Below are positions 8,481-18,340 of a DNA stretch of 64,000 bases, piece by piece (positions within the stretch are counted from its first letter, which is position 1; each line of letters starts with the position of its first letter). The translations under genes and the position numbers were made by a program. A model generated the notes under the pieces. It saw nothing but the letters and a program-made list of their open reading frames with translations, did no database searches and had not been told where the DNA came from. Origin of the DNA: Formosa sediminum (lineage in GTDB: Bacteria; Bacteroidota; Bacteroidia; Flavobacteriales; Flavobacteriaceae); contig NZ_CP041637.1 of NCBI RefSeq assembly GCF_007197735.1, positions 3,629,001 through 3,693,000 of the forward strand, written 5' to 3'.

Positions 8481-9275
8481 ATGAAAGAAATTAGCAGTAC
8501 CCAAAATAGTTATATTAAACAGTTGGTTCAGTTAAAAGATAAGTCTCGAGACCGCAAAAAATCGGGAAAATTTTTAATTGAAGGCCAACGTGAAATTTCG
8601 CTTGCTTTAAAAGGACAGTATACCATAGATACACTTTTATACTGTAACGATTTTACTGATAGTACACACATTGAAACATTAACATCGGCTAACACAGAAA
8701 TTATTCAAGTCTCTAAAGACGTGTACCAAAAATTAGCCTATCGCGATACTACTGAAGGCGTTATTGGCATTGCGCAATCTAAAACATTAGACTTATCGGA
8801 CTTAACCTTCGATAAACCTAATCCTTTAATATTAATTGCTGAAGCTCCAGAAAAACCCGGAAATATAGGTGCATTATTAAGAACTGCCGATGCAGCGAAT
8901 GTAGATGCTTTTATTATAGCAAATCCTAAAACCGATTTATACAATCCGAACATTATCCGTTCTAGTGTAGGATGCGTCTTTACCAATCAGGTTGCTTCCG
9001 GAAGTACTCAAGACATTATTACCTTCTTAAAATCAAAAAACATTAATATTTTTTGTGCCGCGTTACAGGCTTCAAAGCCATACCATACGCAAGATTTTAC
9101 TACAGCTACAGCCTTAATTGTTGGTACCGAAGCTACAGGATTAAGTGAAGATTGGCGTAATCAGGCCACACAAAATATTATAATCCCTATGCAAGGCGAA
9201 ATCGATTCTATGAACGTTTCTGTAGCTGCAGGTATTTTAGTTTTCGAAGCTAAACGTCAGCGTCAATTCGCTTAA
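8481..9275 (+). CDS. TrmH/SpoU family RNA 2'-O-methyltransferase
   Basis: The 264-residue protein has an N-terminal substrate-binding domain (about 1-95, with KKSGKFLIEGQREI) and a C-terminal SPOUT knot domain. All three SPOUT motifs are seen: motif 1 EKPGNIGALLRTADA (about 130-144), motif 2 IVGTEATGLSEDW and motif 3 IPMQGEIDSMNVSVAAGILVFEA. It should methylate a ribose 2'-OH in rRNA or tRNA using SAM as a knotted dimer. The target nucleotide cannot be read from sequence. It is followed 24 nt later by the M48 protease gene on the same strand. Confidence 0.9.
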   Translation: MKEISSTQNSYIKQLVQLKDKSRDRKKSGKFLIEGQREISLALKGQYTIDTLLYCNDFTDSTHIETLTSANTEIIQVSKDVYQKLAYRDTTEGVIGIAQSKTLDLSDLTFDKPNPLILIAEAPEKPGNIGALLRTADAANVDAFIIANPKTDLYNPNIIRSSVGCVFTNQVASGSTQDIITFLKSKNINIFCAALQASKPYHTQDFTTATALIVGTEATGLSEDWRNQATQNIIIPMQGEIDSMNVSVAAGILVFEAKRQRQFA

Positions 9276-9299
9276 CACTTTTAAAATCTATTCATTTTT

Positions 9300-10535
9300 A
9301 TGACAGCAACTACGCTTTTCTATATTATAATTGCTTTAATCCTAATCGATTTTATTGTTGATAAAATTCTCGATGCTTTAAATGCTAAACATTTTAACGA
9401 TACATTACCTAAAGAATTACAAGATGTTTATGATGATGAAGCCTATAAAAAATCGCAACAATATAAGGCTACCAATTACAAATTTGGACTTATAACTTCT
9501 GGATTTTCGTTGGTATTAACCTTAACTTTTTTAGCTTTAGATGGGTTTGAATTTGTAGATCATATTGCAAGAGGTTTTAGTGATAATTCAATTATTATAG
9601 CCATTATTTTCTTTGGAATTATTATGATGGGTAGCGATATTTTAACCACCCCATTTGCTTATTACCAAACTTTTGTAATAGAAGAACGGTTTGGATTTAA
9701 CAAAACCACAAAAGCAACGTTTATATTAGACAAAGTAAAAGGTTGGTTAATGCTAGCTTGTATTGGAGGTGGCATACTTGCCCTTATAATTTGGTTTTAT
9801 GACATTTCTGGAGATTATTTTTGGATGTATGCCTGGGCATTAATGGCTGTTTTTAGTTTATTCTTAAATATGTTTTACGCCAAATTAATTGTGCCTTTAT
9901 TTAACAAACAAACACCTTTAGAAGACGGGAGTTTAAGAGAAAAAATTTCTAATTATGCCAACACAGTAGGATTTAAACTAGATAATATTTTTGTTATTGA
10001 TGGTTCTAAGCGCAGCACCAAAGCCAATGCGTATTTCTCTGGATTTGGAAGTGAAAAACGAGTTACTTTATTCGATACTTTAATTAACGATTTAACTGAA
10101 GAAGAAATCGTAGCTGTACTTGCTCATGAAGTTGGCCATTATAAAAAGAAACATATTGTCTTCAATTTAATGGCATCCATACTGCTTACGGGTCTAACGC
10201 TTTATATCTTATCTTTATTTATATCTAATCCGTTACTATCTCAAGCCATTGGTGTTGAAACGCCAAGTTTTCATGTGGGACTCATTGCTTTTGGATTACT
10301 GTATAGCCCAATAAGTGAAGTCACCAGTCTAATTATGAACATTTTCTCTAGAAAATTTGAATATCAAGCAGACGACTATGCAAAACACACATACAATGCA
10401 AAGGACTTAATTACATCTTTAAAAAAACTGTCTCAAAGCAGTTTAAGCAATTTAACTCCACATCCGGCCTATGTATTTATGCATTACTCACACCCTACTT
10501 TATTAAGTAGAATTAAAAACTTAAAAAAAGAATAA
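9300..10535 (+). CDS. M48 family metallopeptidase (Ste24/CAAX protease type)
   Basis: This 411-residue integral membrane protease has the Ste24 layout. An N-terminal multi-helix region (about 1-195) contains FVIEERFGFNKTT, the zinc motif HEVGH is at 276-280, and the third ligand is Glu354 in FEYQADDYA. Two further helices lie between them. Family members cleave CAAX-type or membrane proteins; in bacteria they are thought to act in membrane protein quality control. It is probably co-transcribed with the upstream methyltransferase gene. Confidence 0.92.
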   Translation: MTATTLFYIIIALILIDFIVDKILDALNAKHFNDTLPKELQDVYDDEAYKKSQQYKATNYKFGLITSGFSLVLTLTFLALDGFEFVDHIARGFSDNSIIIAIIFFGIIMMGSDILTTPFAYYQTFVIEERFGFNKTTKATFILDKVKGWLMLACIGGGILALIIWFYDISGDYFWMYAWALMAVFSLFLNMFYAKLIVPLFNKQTPLEDGSLREKISNYANTVGFKLDNIFVIDGSKRSTKANAYFSGFGSEKRVTLFDTLINDLTEEEIVAVLAHEVGHYKKKHIVFNLMASILLTGLTLYILSLFISNPLLSQAIGVETPSFHVGLIAFGLLYSPISEVTSLIMNIFSRKFEYQADDYAKHTYNAKDLITSLKKLSQSSLSNLTPHPAYVFMHYSHPTLLSRIKNLKKE

Positions 10536-10555
10536 ATTGGTTATTGGTTGGAAAA

Positions 10556-12013
10556 TTAAAGTAAAGGTGATAATAACCGAGCTAATTTTTCAAATAACTC
10601 ATGATACCAAGAGCGGTCTTGCCAACGTTTTAAATCTATTTGGTCTGTACTTTCTAAATCGTCGTAAAAGGCTGCTCTAAGTTGTTCGTTTATTTGTTTA
10701 TCATATACAACTGCATTGACTTCAAAATTTAAATCAAAACTACGCATATCCATATTTGCAGAACCCACTATAGAAATTTCATGATCTATTGTAACTGTTT
10801 TAGCATGTACAAATCCTTTAGTGTATCTATAAATCTCGACTCCTGCTTTTAATAACTCTTCGTAATAAGAGCTTGCTGCAGCGTTAACAATTCTAGAATC
10901 TGAAGTGTGTGGTACAATTAGTTTAACGTTAACACCACTCATAGAAGCAATACAAAGTGCATCCATAATACTTTCGTTTGGCACAAAATAAGGTGTTGTA
11001 ATAAGTATTTCGTCTTCAGCCAGACTTATGGCTTGTAAAAGCGCATACATAATAGTTGGCGTTTCAGAATCTGGTCCACTAGCAGCAATTTGTACAGCCA
11101 CATTTTGTGTGGTTTTAAAAGATTCTAAATCAGGAAAAAAGTGAGGATCGGGTTCTAACTCGCAATTGGCACAAAAATTCCAGTCGCATAAAAATAAATA
11201 TTGTAAATACCATACAGCAGGACCATGTATTTTTAAATGGGTATCTCGCCAATACGGAAATGGTTTGGTTTGTATTGTATTAGTATAGGTATCACTAACA
11301 TTTATTCCACCTACAAATCCAACACGTCCATCTATAACAATAATTTTTCGATGGTTACGATAATTCATTCTATTAGCTAGATAAATTAATTTAATTTTAT
11401 AGAACGGATACGCTTCAATACCTGCTTCTCGTAAACGATATACCATACTTTTACGAATAGAGCTGCTTCCGTAATCGTCGTACATAAACTTTATTGTAAC
11501 CCCTTCTTTAGCTTTTCTAACCAAAATTTCTTCAATTTTCCTACCGGTTTCGCCTTCTGTAAACACGTAATATTCAATATGAATATGATGTTTGGCAGCT
11601 TCTAAAGCTTTAAAAACTTCAGGGAATTTTGATTCACCATTAATTAATAAATCAACTTCATTTTTATTAGTTAAAGGGCTAGATATATCTTTAAATAGTA
11701 AACGAATGAGTTTTTTATTAGACTCTAATAATTCACCTTTATTCTTAATAATTTGTTTAGCGTAATTTTGTAATTGAATTTCTAATTTTTTTTCAAATTG
11801 AATATTACTAAAGAGTTTTTTACTATAAATTTTATTATTTCTGTAATTTACTCCAAATGAAAAGTAAAATATAATTCCAAAAAAAGGCACAAAAATTACC
11901 AGTAGTAAATAGGATAATGTTTTGGTTATATTATTTGTATCGTAAATAATACGCAAACAAACTATAAGCACTACAATTATATAAATAATCTCAAAAACTG
12001 ATAATGATGCCAT
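10556..12013 (-). CDS. cls: Cardiolipin synthase (phospholipase D superfamily)
   Basis: The enzyme condenses two phosphatidylglycerols, or an equivalent donor pair, to cardiolipin at the cytoplasmic membrane. The 485-residue protein has two N-terminal membrane helices (residues 5-25 and 32-55), then a pair of HKD catalytic motifs: HRKIIVIDGRVGFVGGIN (from His221) and HAKTVTIDHEISIVGSAN (His403, Lys405, Asp410). Length and layout match bacterial ClsA-type enzymes. It is the last gene of a tight unit with the glycosyltransferase (5 nt apart) and the haem-binding gene. Confidence 0.93.
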   Translation of the reverse strand: MASLSVFEIIYIIVVLIVCLRIIYDTNNITKTLSYLLLVIFVPFFGIIFYFSFGVNYRNNKIYSKKLFSNIQFEKKLEIQLQNYAKQIIKNKGELLESNKKLIRLLFKDISSPLTNKNEVDLLINGESKFPEVFKALEAAKHHIHIEYYVFTEGETGRKIEEILVRKAKEGVTIKFMYDDYGSSSIRKSMVYRLREAGIEAYPFYKIKLIYLANRMNYRNHRKIIVIDGRVGFVGGINVSDTYTNTIQTKPFPYWRDTHLKIHGPAVWYLQYLFLCDWNFCANCELEPDPHFFPDLESFKTTQNVAVQIAASGPDSETPTIMYALLQAISLAEDEILITTPYFVPNESIMDALCIASMSGVNVKLIVPHTSDSRIVNAAASSYYEELLKAGVEIYRYTKGFVHAKTVTIDHEISIVGSANMDMRSFDLNFEVNAVVYDKQINEQLRAAFYDDLESTDQIDLKRWQDRSWYHELFEKLARLLSPLL

Positions 12014-12018
12014 AAGTA

Positions 12019-13260
12019 TTAGAAATTTGTATGCTTATTTTTTTCTTCAATCCATCTCGACATAAACTTAGTACTTTGCATATTGTGATGTTGCAACATA
12101 CGTCCTGTAAAATTTTGTAAGCGGGCTGCTTTTAAATTTTTATTTAGAGAGTTGATATGAGATATTAAGGCGTGTTGGTGTTTTATTTTATTAAAACGCG
12201 TATTAATATTTACAAAACCTTGATGTTGTTTTATATTCCAAAGCGCTTCATTTGTATATAATTCTGAAGCTTTTTCTGCAAAAATTTTAGCATCATCTTC
12301 TACAAAACCATTAGGCTCCAACTCAGCAAACATTCCTTCTGCTGCAACTTTAGACATCGCACAAGGTGTACCGTTAGACATCGCATCTATCAATTTTCCT
12401 TTTAAACCAGCACCAAAAACCAAAGGCGCAATACATATTTTTGCTTGTTGCATAACAATGTTAGCATCTTCTGCATAGCCTTTAATATAAAAACCATCTT
12501 TAGGTTGATGTAACTGATTTACTTTCTGAGACGCATATGCACCATAAATATGTAATTCTGCTTTGGGTAATTTTGCTTTTATTAATGGCCAAAGGGTTTG
12601 TTTTAAATATAACACCGTTTGGTAGTTTGGCTCGTGTAAAAAATTACCAATAGTAACAAAATGTTCCCTATCATTAAATGTAGGCAAAAGGTCTTGTGTA
12701 TGCGCTGGAACCGCATCTAACATAAAAGGAAGATAAAGCAATAAATCTTCCGGAACTTTAAATTTCTGTGTAAGTATCTCTATTTCAACTTCAGAAATCA
12801 TTAAGGTTAAATCGCACCTATATATACTAGCAATTTCCCGAATAGCGACCTCGTTAAATAAATACGTATCATTAAATTCTACTTGGTTTTTATACGCGTG
12901 TTGGCGCCCTTTACGTAAACAATGTAAATCTTCGGTATCTAAAATTTTTAAAGCATCTGGACAATGTTCTGTAACACGCCATCCAAATTGCTCTTCCATC
13001 ATAAAACGATCGAAAATTACTATTTCTGGTTGTAAGGATGATATAAATGTATCGAAACTTGCATTATTTAATTCTATAGCTACTTGGTCTATTCCTAAAC
13101 CTTTTAAGTCTGAAGCTTGATTAGATTGACTACTCGGACTAGAAAATGTAATGTGATAGTCTTGCAATTGAAACGCTTCAATAAGTTGCAGCATTCTACT
13201 CCCTGCTGCAGAGGATTTTGGCTCTGGCCAAACAAAACCAATAATTAATACGTTTCTCAT
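12019..13260 (-). CDS. Glycosyltransferase (GT4-like, GT-B fold)
   Basis: The 413-residue protein starts MRNVLIIGFVWPEPKSSAAG, a typical first strand and glycine-rich loop of a GT-B N-terminal domain. The C-terminal domain has TIGNFLHEPNYQTV and LVFGAGLKGKLIDAMSNGTPC, the nucleotide-sugar binding loop seen in retaining GT4/GT1-type enzymes. No membrane helix is present, so it is cytoplasmic or peripheral. The acceptor is unknown. It lies between the haem-binding gene (3 nt gap) and cls (5 nt gap), a grouping that suggests an envelope role. Confidence 0.82.
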   Translation of the reverse strand: MRNVLIIGFVWPEPKSSAAGSRMLQLIEAFQLQDYHITFSSPSSQSNQASDLKGLGIDQVAIELNNASFDTFISSLQPEIVIFDRFMMEEQFGWRVTEHCPDALKILDTEDLHCLRKGRQHAYKNQVEFNDTYLFNEVAIREIASIYRCDLTLMISEVEIEILTQKFKVPEDLLLYLPFMLDAVPAHTQDLLPTFNDREHFVTIGNFLHEPNYQTVLYLKQTLWPLIKAKLPKAELHIYGAYASQKVNQLHQPKDGFYIKGYAEDANIVMQQAKICIAPLVFGAGLKGKLIDAMSNGTPCAMSKVAAEGMFAELEPNGFVEDDAKIFAEKASELYTNEALWNIKQHQGFVNINTRFNKIKHQHALISHINSLNKNLKAARLQNFTGRMLQHHNMQSTKFMSRWIEEKNKHTNF

Positions 13261-13263
13261 AAA

Positions 13264-13737
13264 TTATTCTGGCTGTGGCATTAATGTAAATTTTATACGT
13301 ACAAATTCTGCCCACTCTTTTACAGATGCGATATCGGCATCAGATAATTTTGCATTAGTATGTATTAATGTGTAGGACTCTAAAGGCATTTCTTTAGTTT
13401 CTACCATCTCTATAAGCTCTTCAAATTTATGATCTTTTTTCTTTAAAGAATAACTATTCCACTCACTAAAATCTAAATGTTTCTTACCGTCGTCTACATG
13501 TTCTGCCATCCAGTAATTAACAGGTGTTATCTGACTGTACCACGGATAACGTGTAAAACTACTATGACAATCGTAACAACTTTCTTCTAAAATTGCCGAA
13601 ACACGTTCTGGCGGATTGGTCTCCTCTAAAAAGGCATTCACAGACACTACTTCGCCTGTATTTTGTTCTGGGCCAAAAAATTGAGCAATAATAAATACCA
13701 CTAATAATGCTACAACTATTTTTTTTAGACTTTTCAT
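13264..13737 (-). CDS. Haem-binding domain protein (CxxCH)
   Basis: A single N-terminal membrane helix (residues 5-21) anchors a 157-residue periplasmic protein. The motif CYDCH at 54-58 followed by RYPWYSQITPVNYWM and a KEMPLESYTLIH segment matches the haem-binding domain family of Bacteroidota. It should carry one covalently attached c-type haem in an electron-transfer or oxygen-sensing role, but no partner is evident nearby. It is the first gene of a three-gene minus-strand unit with the glycosyltransferase and cls. Confidence 0.85.
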   Translation of the reverse strand: MKSLKKIVVALLVVFIIAQFFGPEQNTGEVVSVNAFLEETNPPERVSAILEESCYDCHSSFTRYPWYSQITPVNYWMAEHVDDGKKHLDFSEWNSYSLKKKDHKFEELIEMVETKEMPLESYTLIHTNAKLSDADIASVKEWAEFVRIKFTLMPQPE

Positions 13738-13774
13738 ATCTTTAAATTTATAACATTAAAAATATAACATTTAA

Positions 13775-14341
13775 GTGACTACAACACAACTTTACAAAGA
13801 ATTAAATGCCGTAAATCACGCCAGAGCACAACGGTTGTATTATGCTAATTTATTGTTAGATGCTCCGGAGTTAATACCTAGTGTTTTAGATATACTTTTT
13901 AAAACAGACGATCCTTTATCTTGTAAAGCAGCATGGATTTTAGAATTTATGTGCGGTAAAAACTTAAACGCTTTACTACCGCATTTAGATGCCTTTACTT
14001 TACAAATGCATACGGTACACTTAGATTCTGCCGTACGTCCAGTAGCTAAGATTTGTGAATATTTAGCCAAAGCAAACAATAACACTGCCAATACAACAGT
14101 AAGAACGGCATTAACAACCCAACATAAAGAACGCATTGTAACTGTATGTTTTGATTATATGATTAACAATGAAAAAGTAGCTGCAAAAGCATATAGCATG
14201 ACAACCTTATACCTTTTAGGCAAAGAATTTGATTGGATACATGCCGAATTAGAACAAATTTTAAAACGTGATTTCTTAACACAAAGTGCTGCATATAAAG
14301 CACGTGCTAAACACATATTAAAACAAATTAAGAAGCGGTAA
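13775..14341 (+). CDS. Alpha-helical repeat protein upstream of purB (GTG start)
   Basis: I do not recognise a named family. The 188-residue product is all-helical and reads like HEAT/adaptin repeats (LLLDAPELIPSVLDILFK, SCKAAWILEFMCGKN, LDSAVRPVAKICEYLAK), suggesting a protein-binding scaffold. The start is GTG at 13775; the first ATG in frame would remove several repeats. It precedes purB by about 100 nt on the same strand. No signal peptide or catalytic motif is seen, so it is probably cytoplasmic. Confidence 0.7.
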   Translation: MTTTQLYKELNAVNHARAQRLYYANLLLDAPELIPSVLDILFKTDDPLSCKAAWILEFMCGKNLNALLPHLDAFTLQMHTVHLDSAVRPVAKICEYLAKANNNTANTTVRTALTTQHKERIVTVCFDYMINNEKVAAKAYSMTTLYLLGKEFDWIHAELEQILKRDFLTQSAAYKARAKHILKQIKKR

Positions 14342-14444
14342 AAACAAAAATATTCTGTTTAAATATTTAATTAAATCCTTTCAAAATATCCCATAAATAG
14401 GCTACAAAATGCTTATATTAGCGCCTTTAAAAAAAACACAACAC

Positions 14445-15788
14445 ATGTCAATATCAACACTTAATGCAATCTCACCAATTGATGGTCGTTATAGATCTAA
14501 AACGAGTGATTTAGCCCCTTATTTTTCTGAAGAGGCTTTAATTAAATATCGAGTACAAGTAGAAATCGAATATTTCATTGCTCTTTGTGAAATCCCGTTA
14601 CCTCAGCTTAAAGATTTCAATACAAATCTTTATGACGATTTAAGAGCAATTTACAAATCATTTTCTACCGAAGATGCATTAGCAATTAAAAATATTGAAA
14701 GTGTTACAAATCACGATGTTAAAGCTGTTGAGTATTTTATTAAAGAAAAATTTGATGCTTTAAACATTGCACAATTTAAAGAGTTTATCCATTTTGGATT
14801 AACCTCACAGGATATTAATAATACTGCTATTCCGTTAAGTATTAAAGAAGCGATAGATAATGTATACATTCCTAAGTTTTTAGCATTAAAAGATAAATTA
14901 GATCATTTGGCTAAAGAATGGAGCGATGTACCAATGCTTGCTAGAACACACGGACAGCCTGCATCTCCTACGCGCTTAGGTAAAGAAATTGACGTTTTTG
15001 TAGTGAGATTACAAGAGCAATTTAAATTGTTAAAAACGGTACCTCATGCTGCTAAATTTGGAGGAGCAACAGGAAATTACAACGCTCATAATGTCGCTTA
15101 TAAAGATATAGATTGGAAACACTTTGGAAACCATTTTGTACAAGATGTTTTAGGTTTACACCATTCGTTTCCTACAACTCAAATAGAACATTACGACCAT
15201 ATGGCTGCGTTATTTGATACTGTTAAACGTATCAATAACATCATTATAGATTTAGATCGTGACATTTGGACTTACGTGTCTATGGATTACTTTAAACAAC
15301 GCATAAAAGCTGGAGAAGTAGGAAGTTCTGCAATGCCACATAAAGTTAATCCTATAGATTTTGAGAACAGTGAAGGAAATTTAGGAATGGCAAATGCCGT
15401 TTTTGAATATCTTGCTGGTAAACTACCAATCTCCAGATTACAACGTGATTTAACAGATAGTACAGTGTTAAGAAATGTTGGTGTACCGTTTGGACATACG
15501 CTTATTGGTTTTGAGTCTACGTTAAAAGGATTAAACAAACTACTTCTAAATCAAGATAAATTTGCTTTAGATTTAGAAAACAATTGGCCTGTAGTTGCAG
15601 AAGCTATTCAAACCATTTTACGTCGTGAAGGATATCCAAATCCATATGAAGCCTTAAAAGGACTTACGCGTACTAATGAAAAAATTAATCAAGTATCAAT
15701 CTCTAACTTTATAGATACTTTAGAAGTTAGTGAGGCTATTAAATTAGAGTTAAAAGACATTACGCCAAGTAATTATACCGGAATATAA
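14445..15788 (+). CDS. purB: Adenylosuccinate lyase
   Basis: PurB catalyses two beta-eliminations that release fumarate: SAICAR to AICAR, and adenylosuccinate to AMP. The 447-residue protein begins MSISTLNAISPIDGRYRSK, the usual start of the family, so ATG at 14445 is preferred over the in-frame ATG at 14409. The fumarase/aspartase signature SSAMPHKVNPIDFENSEGN carries the catalytic serine loop, and TSQDINNTA and ARTHGQPASPT supply further active-site residues. Length matches the Escherichia coli-type enzyme. Confidence 0.96.
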   Translation: MSISTLNAISPIDGRYRSKTSDLAPYFSEEALIKYRVQVEIEYFIALCEIPLPQLKDFNTNLYDDLRAIYKSFSTEDALAIKNIESVTNHDVKAVEYFIKEKFDALNIAQFKEFIHFGLTSQDINNTAIPLSIKEAIDNVYIPKFLALKDKLDHLAKEWSDVPMLARTHGQPASPTRLGKEIDVFVVRLQEQFKLLKTVPHAAKFGGATGNYNAHNVAYKDIDWKHFGNHFVQDVLGLHHSFPTTQIEHYDHMAALFDTVKRINNIIIDLDRDIWTYVSMDYFKQRIKAGEVGSSAMPHKVNPIDFENSEGNLGMANAVFEYLAGKLPISRLQRDLTDSTVLRNVGVPFGHTLIGFESTLKGLNKLLLNQDKFALDLENNWPVVAEAIQTILRREGYPNPYEALKGLTRTNEKINQVSISNFIDTLEVSEAIKLELKDITPSNYTGI

Positions 15789-15810
15789 ATATATATTTTC
15801 ACCAACTATT

Positions 15811-16026
15811 ATGCTTTCAGATAAAACCTCCTTTATACTTACTGTAATAGTCGCATTCGGTTTTGCCTTTATGGGCATTTTAGATTTGCTAGACAACTTT
15901 GTTGTGGTAACCCTATTATTGCTAGGCTTTTTATTAGTTGTGGTAAACTTATTTACACATGATAAAGTTCAAATTGACGACTATGAAAGACCTGAAAACA
16001 ATGAAGAAGATTTTGATATATATTAA
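15811..16026 (+). CDS. Small two-helix membrane protein
   Basis: A 71-residue product with two hydrophobic segments (about 8-26 and 30-48) and an acidic tail ending EDFDIY. It starts 22 nt after the purB stop codon and ends before a strong terminator, so it is probably co-transcribed with purB. I do not recognise a function; the clean frame and hydrophobicity pattern support a real gene. Confidence 0.62.
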   Translation: MLSDKTSFILTVIVAFGFAFMGILDLLDNFVVVTLLLLGFLLVVVNLFTHDKVQIDDYERPENNEEDFDIY

Positions 16027-16045
16027 AAACTGATACATATTATAC

Positions 16046-16078
16046 AAAAAGCAGCATTTTTTTTACATGCTGCTTTTT
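16046..16078. terminator. Bidirectional terminator between the purB operon and rmuC
   Basis: A 12-bp stem (16046-16057 with 16067-16078), with GCAGCAT as its GC-containing core, is flanked by A and T tracts. It abuts the stop codon of rmuC (16079) on the opposite strand. Confidence 0.85.
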
Positions 16079-17470
16079 TTATTCATTTTCTTCTAACGCT
16101 CTATTTATTATAGGTTCTGGTAAAGATTTTTTAGCCTTTGCTCCCATTTTTTTTAATTTCTCTACACTAGTAACCAAATTACCGCGACCATCTATTAATT
16201 TATTCATGGCTGCTGCATAGTCTTTTTTAGCATCGTCTATTTTTTTACCAACGCCCGTTAAATCTTTAATTAATCCTTCAAACTTATCGTATAACGAACC
16301 TGCAAGTTTAGCTATTTCTAGTGCATTCCGTTGTTGTTTTTCATTATTCCACATACTATCTATAGTACGTAACGTTGCTAATAAGGTTGTAGGTGTAACA
16401 ATAACGATGTTTTTTTCAAAAGCTTTATTATACAATGCATTATCTTCATTTAAAGCAATGGCAAATGCAGTTTCTATAGGTATAAACATCAAGACAAAAT
16501 CTGGAGATTCTATATCGTAAAGATCCTGGTAATTCTTAGCCGAAAGTTGTTCTACATGTCGGCGAATAGAATTTACATGTGCTTTTAAAAAAGTAGCTTG
16601 ATCCAAATCGTCTTGAGCATTCACATAACGTTCGTAATCGGTTAATGAAACTTTAGAATCGATAATCATCTTTTTACTATCTGGAAGATGTAAAACCACG
16701 TCTGGTAAAACTCGAGAACCATCGGCTCGTGTAAAATGTTGTTGCAAAAAGTATTCGCGATTTTTTTCTAACCCCGATTTTTCAAGTACACGTTCTAAAA
16801 CCAATTCGCCCCAATTCCCTTGCATTTTACTATCCCCTTTTAAGGCACGCGTTAAGTTTGTTGTTTCCTTGGTCATTTGCAGGTTTAAATCTTTTAAACC
16901 TAGAAGCTGCTCTTTTAAAGCCGAATGCATACTAATACTTTCCTTTTGAGAATCGTCTACTTTTTTCTCAAAACCCTGAATTTTTTCATGTAACGGATGT
17001 AAAATGCTTTTGATATTCTCTTTATTTTGAAGCGTAAATTTTTCAGATTTTTCTTCTAAAATTTTATTAGCCAGTAATTCAAAATCTTTACGAAGCTGTT
17101 CTTGTTGTTTGACAACATCTTTTTCACGCTGTAAATTTTGTTGTCGAAGGTTTTCATATTCTGAATTTCTGCGTGTCAATTCGGTATTTAAAAATTCTTT
17201 TTCTCTACGGATATCTTCACGCTCACTTTCAAGTTTCAAAATGTTTTTCTGAAGAGCTTCTAACTGAAATTTAAAGGCCTCATCTTGTTTTGAACTCTGA
17301 GTAGCAGCAGCTTCTTTATAATCTGTAAATTGCTGAAGTAATTGCGAATAGCGTTCTTCTATTCGGCTATATTCACCTTTATTTTTTAGTTTTGAGATGG
17401 TAAAACCAATAAAACCTCCTATAAATGCTGAAATTGCTATAGATAGTAATAATATAATGCTGTCGTTCAT
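16079..17470 (-). CDS. rmuC: DNA recombination protein RmuC family
   Basis: The 463-residue protein has one N-terminal membrane helix (about 5-23), a long coiled coil (about 33-215, rich in E/K/Q/L) and the RmuC nuclease-like domain (about 216-420). The domain carries GNWGELVLERVLEKSGL, LPDVVLHLPDSKKMIIDSKV and FVLMFIPIETAFAIAL. The D...D-x-K arrangement resembles a restriction-type nuclease core. RmuC limits inversions at short repeats in E. coli, though its biochemical activity is uncertain. The gene is alone between the purB terminator and the cobalamin transport operon. Confidence 0.92.
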   Translation of the reverse strand: MNDSIILLLSIAISAFIGGFIGFTISKLKNKGEYSRIEERYSQLLQQFTDYKEAAATQSSKQDEAFKFQLEALQKNILKLESEREDIRREKEFLNTELTRRNSEYENLRQQNLQREKDVVKQQEQLRKDFELLANKILEEKSEKFTLQNKENIKSILHPLHEKIQGFEKKVDDSQKESISMHSALKEQLLGLKDLNLQMTKETTNLTRALKGDSKMQGNWGELVLERVLEKSGLEKNREYFLQQHFTRADGSRVLPDVVLHLPDSKKMIIDSKVSLTDYERYVNAQDDLDQATFLKAHVNSIRRHVEQLSAKNYQDLYDIESPDFVLMFIPIETAFAIALNEDNALYNKAFEKNIVIVTPTTLLATLRTIDSMWNNEKQQRNALEIAKLAGSLYDKFEGLIKDLTGVGKKIDDAKKDYAAAMNKLIDGRGNLVTSVEKLKKMGAKAKKSLPEPIINRALEENE

Positions 17471-17544
17471 GAATATAATTTGATTTCCTTCAAATATAAT
17501 TGTTTTTATATGAAGGAAAAACGAGTACCTTTAAGAGTTATTTA

Positions 17545-18339
17545 TCATTTATTCACCCGAAAACTTCCTGTAGACGCATCAAACTGAATTAAATCATCCG
17601 GAAATAACGTACTAAATACACCTTGTATAATTAAATTACATGGCGCATCTGAAACCACTTGATCTGGAGTCATCACAATCATATAATCACATAGTTGAAT
17701 AGCCAAATCTATTTCGTGAGACGAGAACAATATGGTTTTCCCCGTTTCCTGAGCTAGTTTTTTAAGCAACTTTAAAGTATACGCTTTATGATACATATCA
17801 AGATGCGTTGTGGGCTCGTCTAAAATGATCAAGTCGGTATCTTGAGCTAGCGCACGTGCAATCATTACTTTTTGAAGCTGTCCATCACTTAATTCAAAAC
17901 ATTTTTTGTCTTTTAAGGTTTTAATATTAGTGAGTTCTAAAGCATGGTTTACTTTTTCTAAATCTATATCAGATAATGTACCTATCCAATTGGTATACGG
18001 CTGTCGTCCTAATGCAACCAGCTCAAATACCGATACATTTTTAGAGGTTAATTTTTCAGTAAAAACAATACTTAATACTTGTGCCAACTCTAAAGTATCA
18101 TAAGTTGTTACTGCTTTATCATTTATAAAAACTTGTCCGCTTAAAGCGGGTTGCGTATTTGTAAGCGTACGTAACATGGTAGATTTCCCGATACCGTTAC
18201 CTCCCACTAATCCGATTAATTCTCCTTTACCAAGAGAGATATTAATATGCTTAGAAAGGATATGCTCGCTTTGTTTAGACCGGTAACCAATCGTTAAATC
18301 TTCGGTTTTTAAAATGATTTGTGTGTCTTGTCCTTTCAT
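17545..18339 (-). CDS. btuD: ABC transporter ATP-binding protein, cobalamin/iron-complex type (BtuD-like)
   Basis: This 264-residue ATPase energises import across the inner membrane. Walker A is GGNGIGKST (about 46-54), the signature is ELSDGQLQKVMIARAL, and Walker B is LIILDEPTTHLDM with the switch histidine in FSSHEIDLA. It belongs to the FecE/BtuD group that pairs with FecCD-type permeases. It follows the permease gene by 1 nt and ends a three-gene unit with the binding protein. Cobalamin is preferred over siderophore as substrate because the divergent neighbours are riboswitch-controlled btuB and a BtuG-like gene. Confidence 0.85.
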   Translation of the reverse strand: MKGQDTQIILKTEDLTIGYRSKQSEHILSKHINISLGKGELIGLVGGNGIGKSTMLRTLTNTQPALSGQVFINDKAVTTYDTLELAQVLSIVFTEKLTSKNVSVFELVALGRQPYTNWIGTLSDIDLEKVNHALELTNIKTLKDKKCFELSDGQLQKVMIARALAQDTDLIILDEPTTHLDMYHKAYTLKLLKKLAQETGKTILFSSHEIDLAIQLCDYMIVMTPDQVVSDAPCNLIIQGVFSTLFPDDLIQFDASTGSFRVNK

Positions 18340-18340
18340 T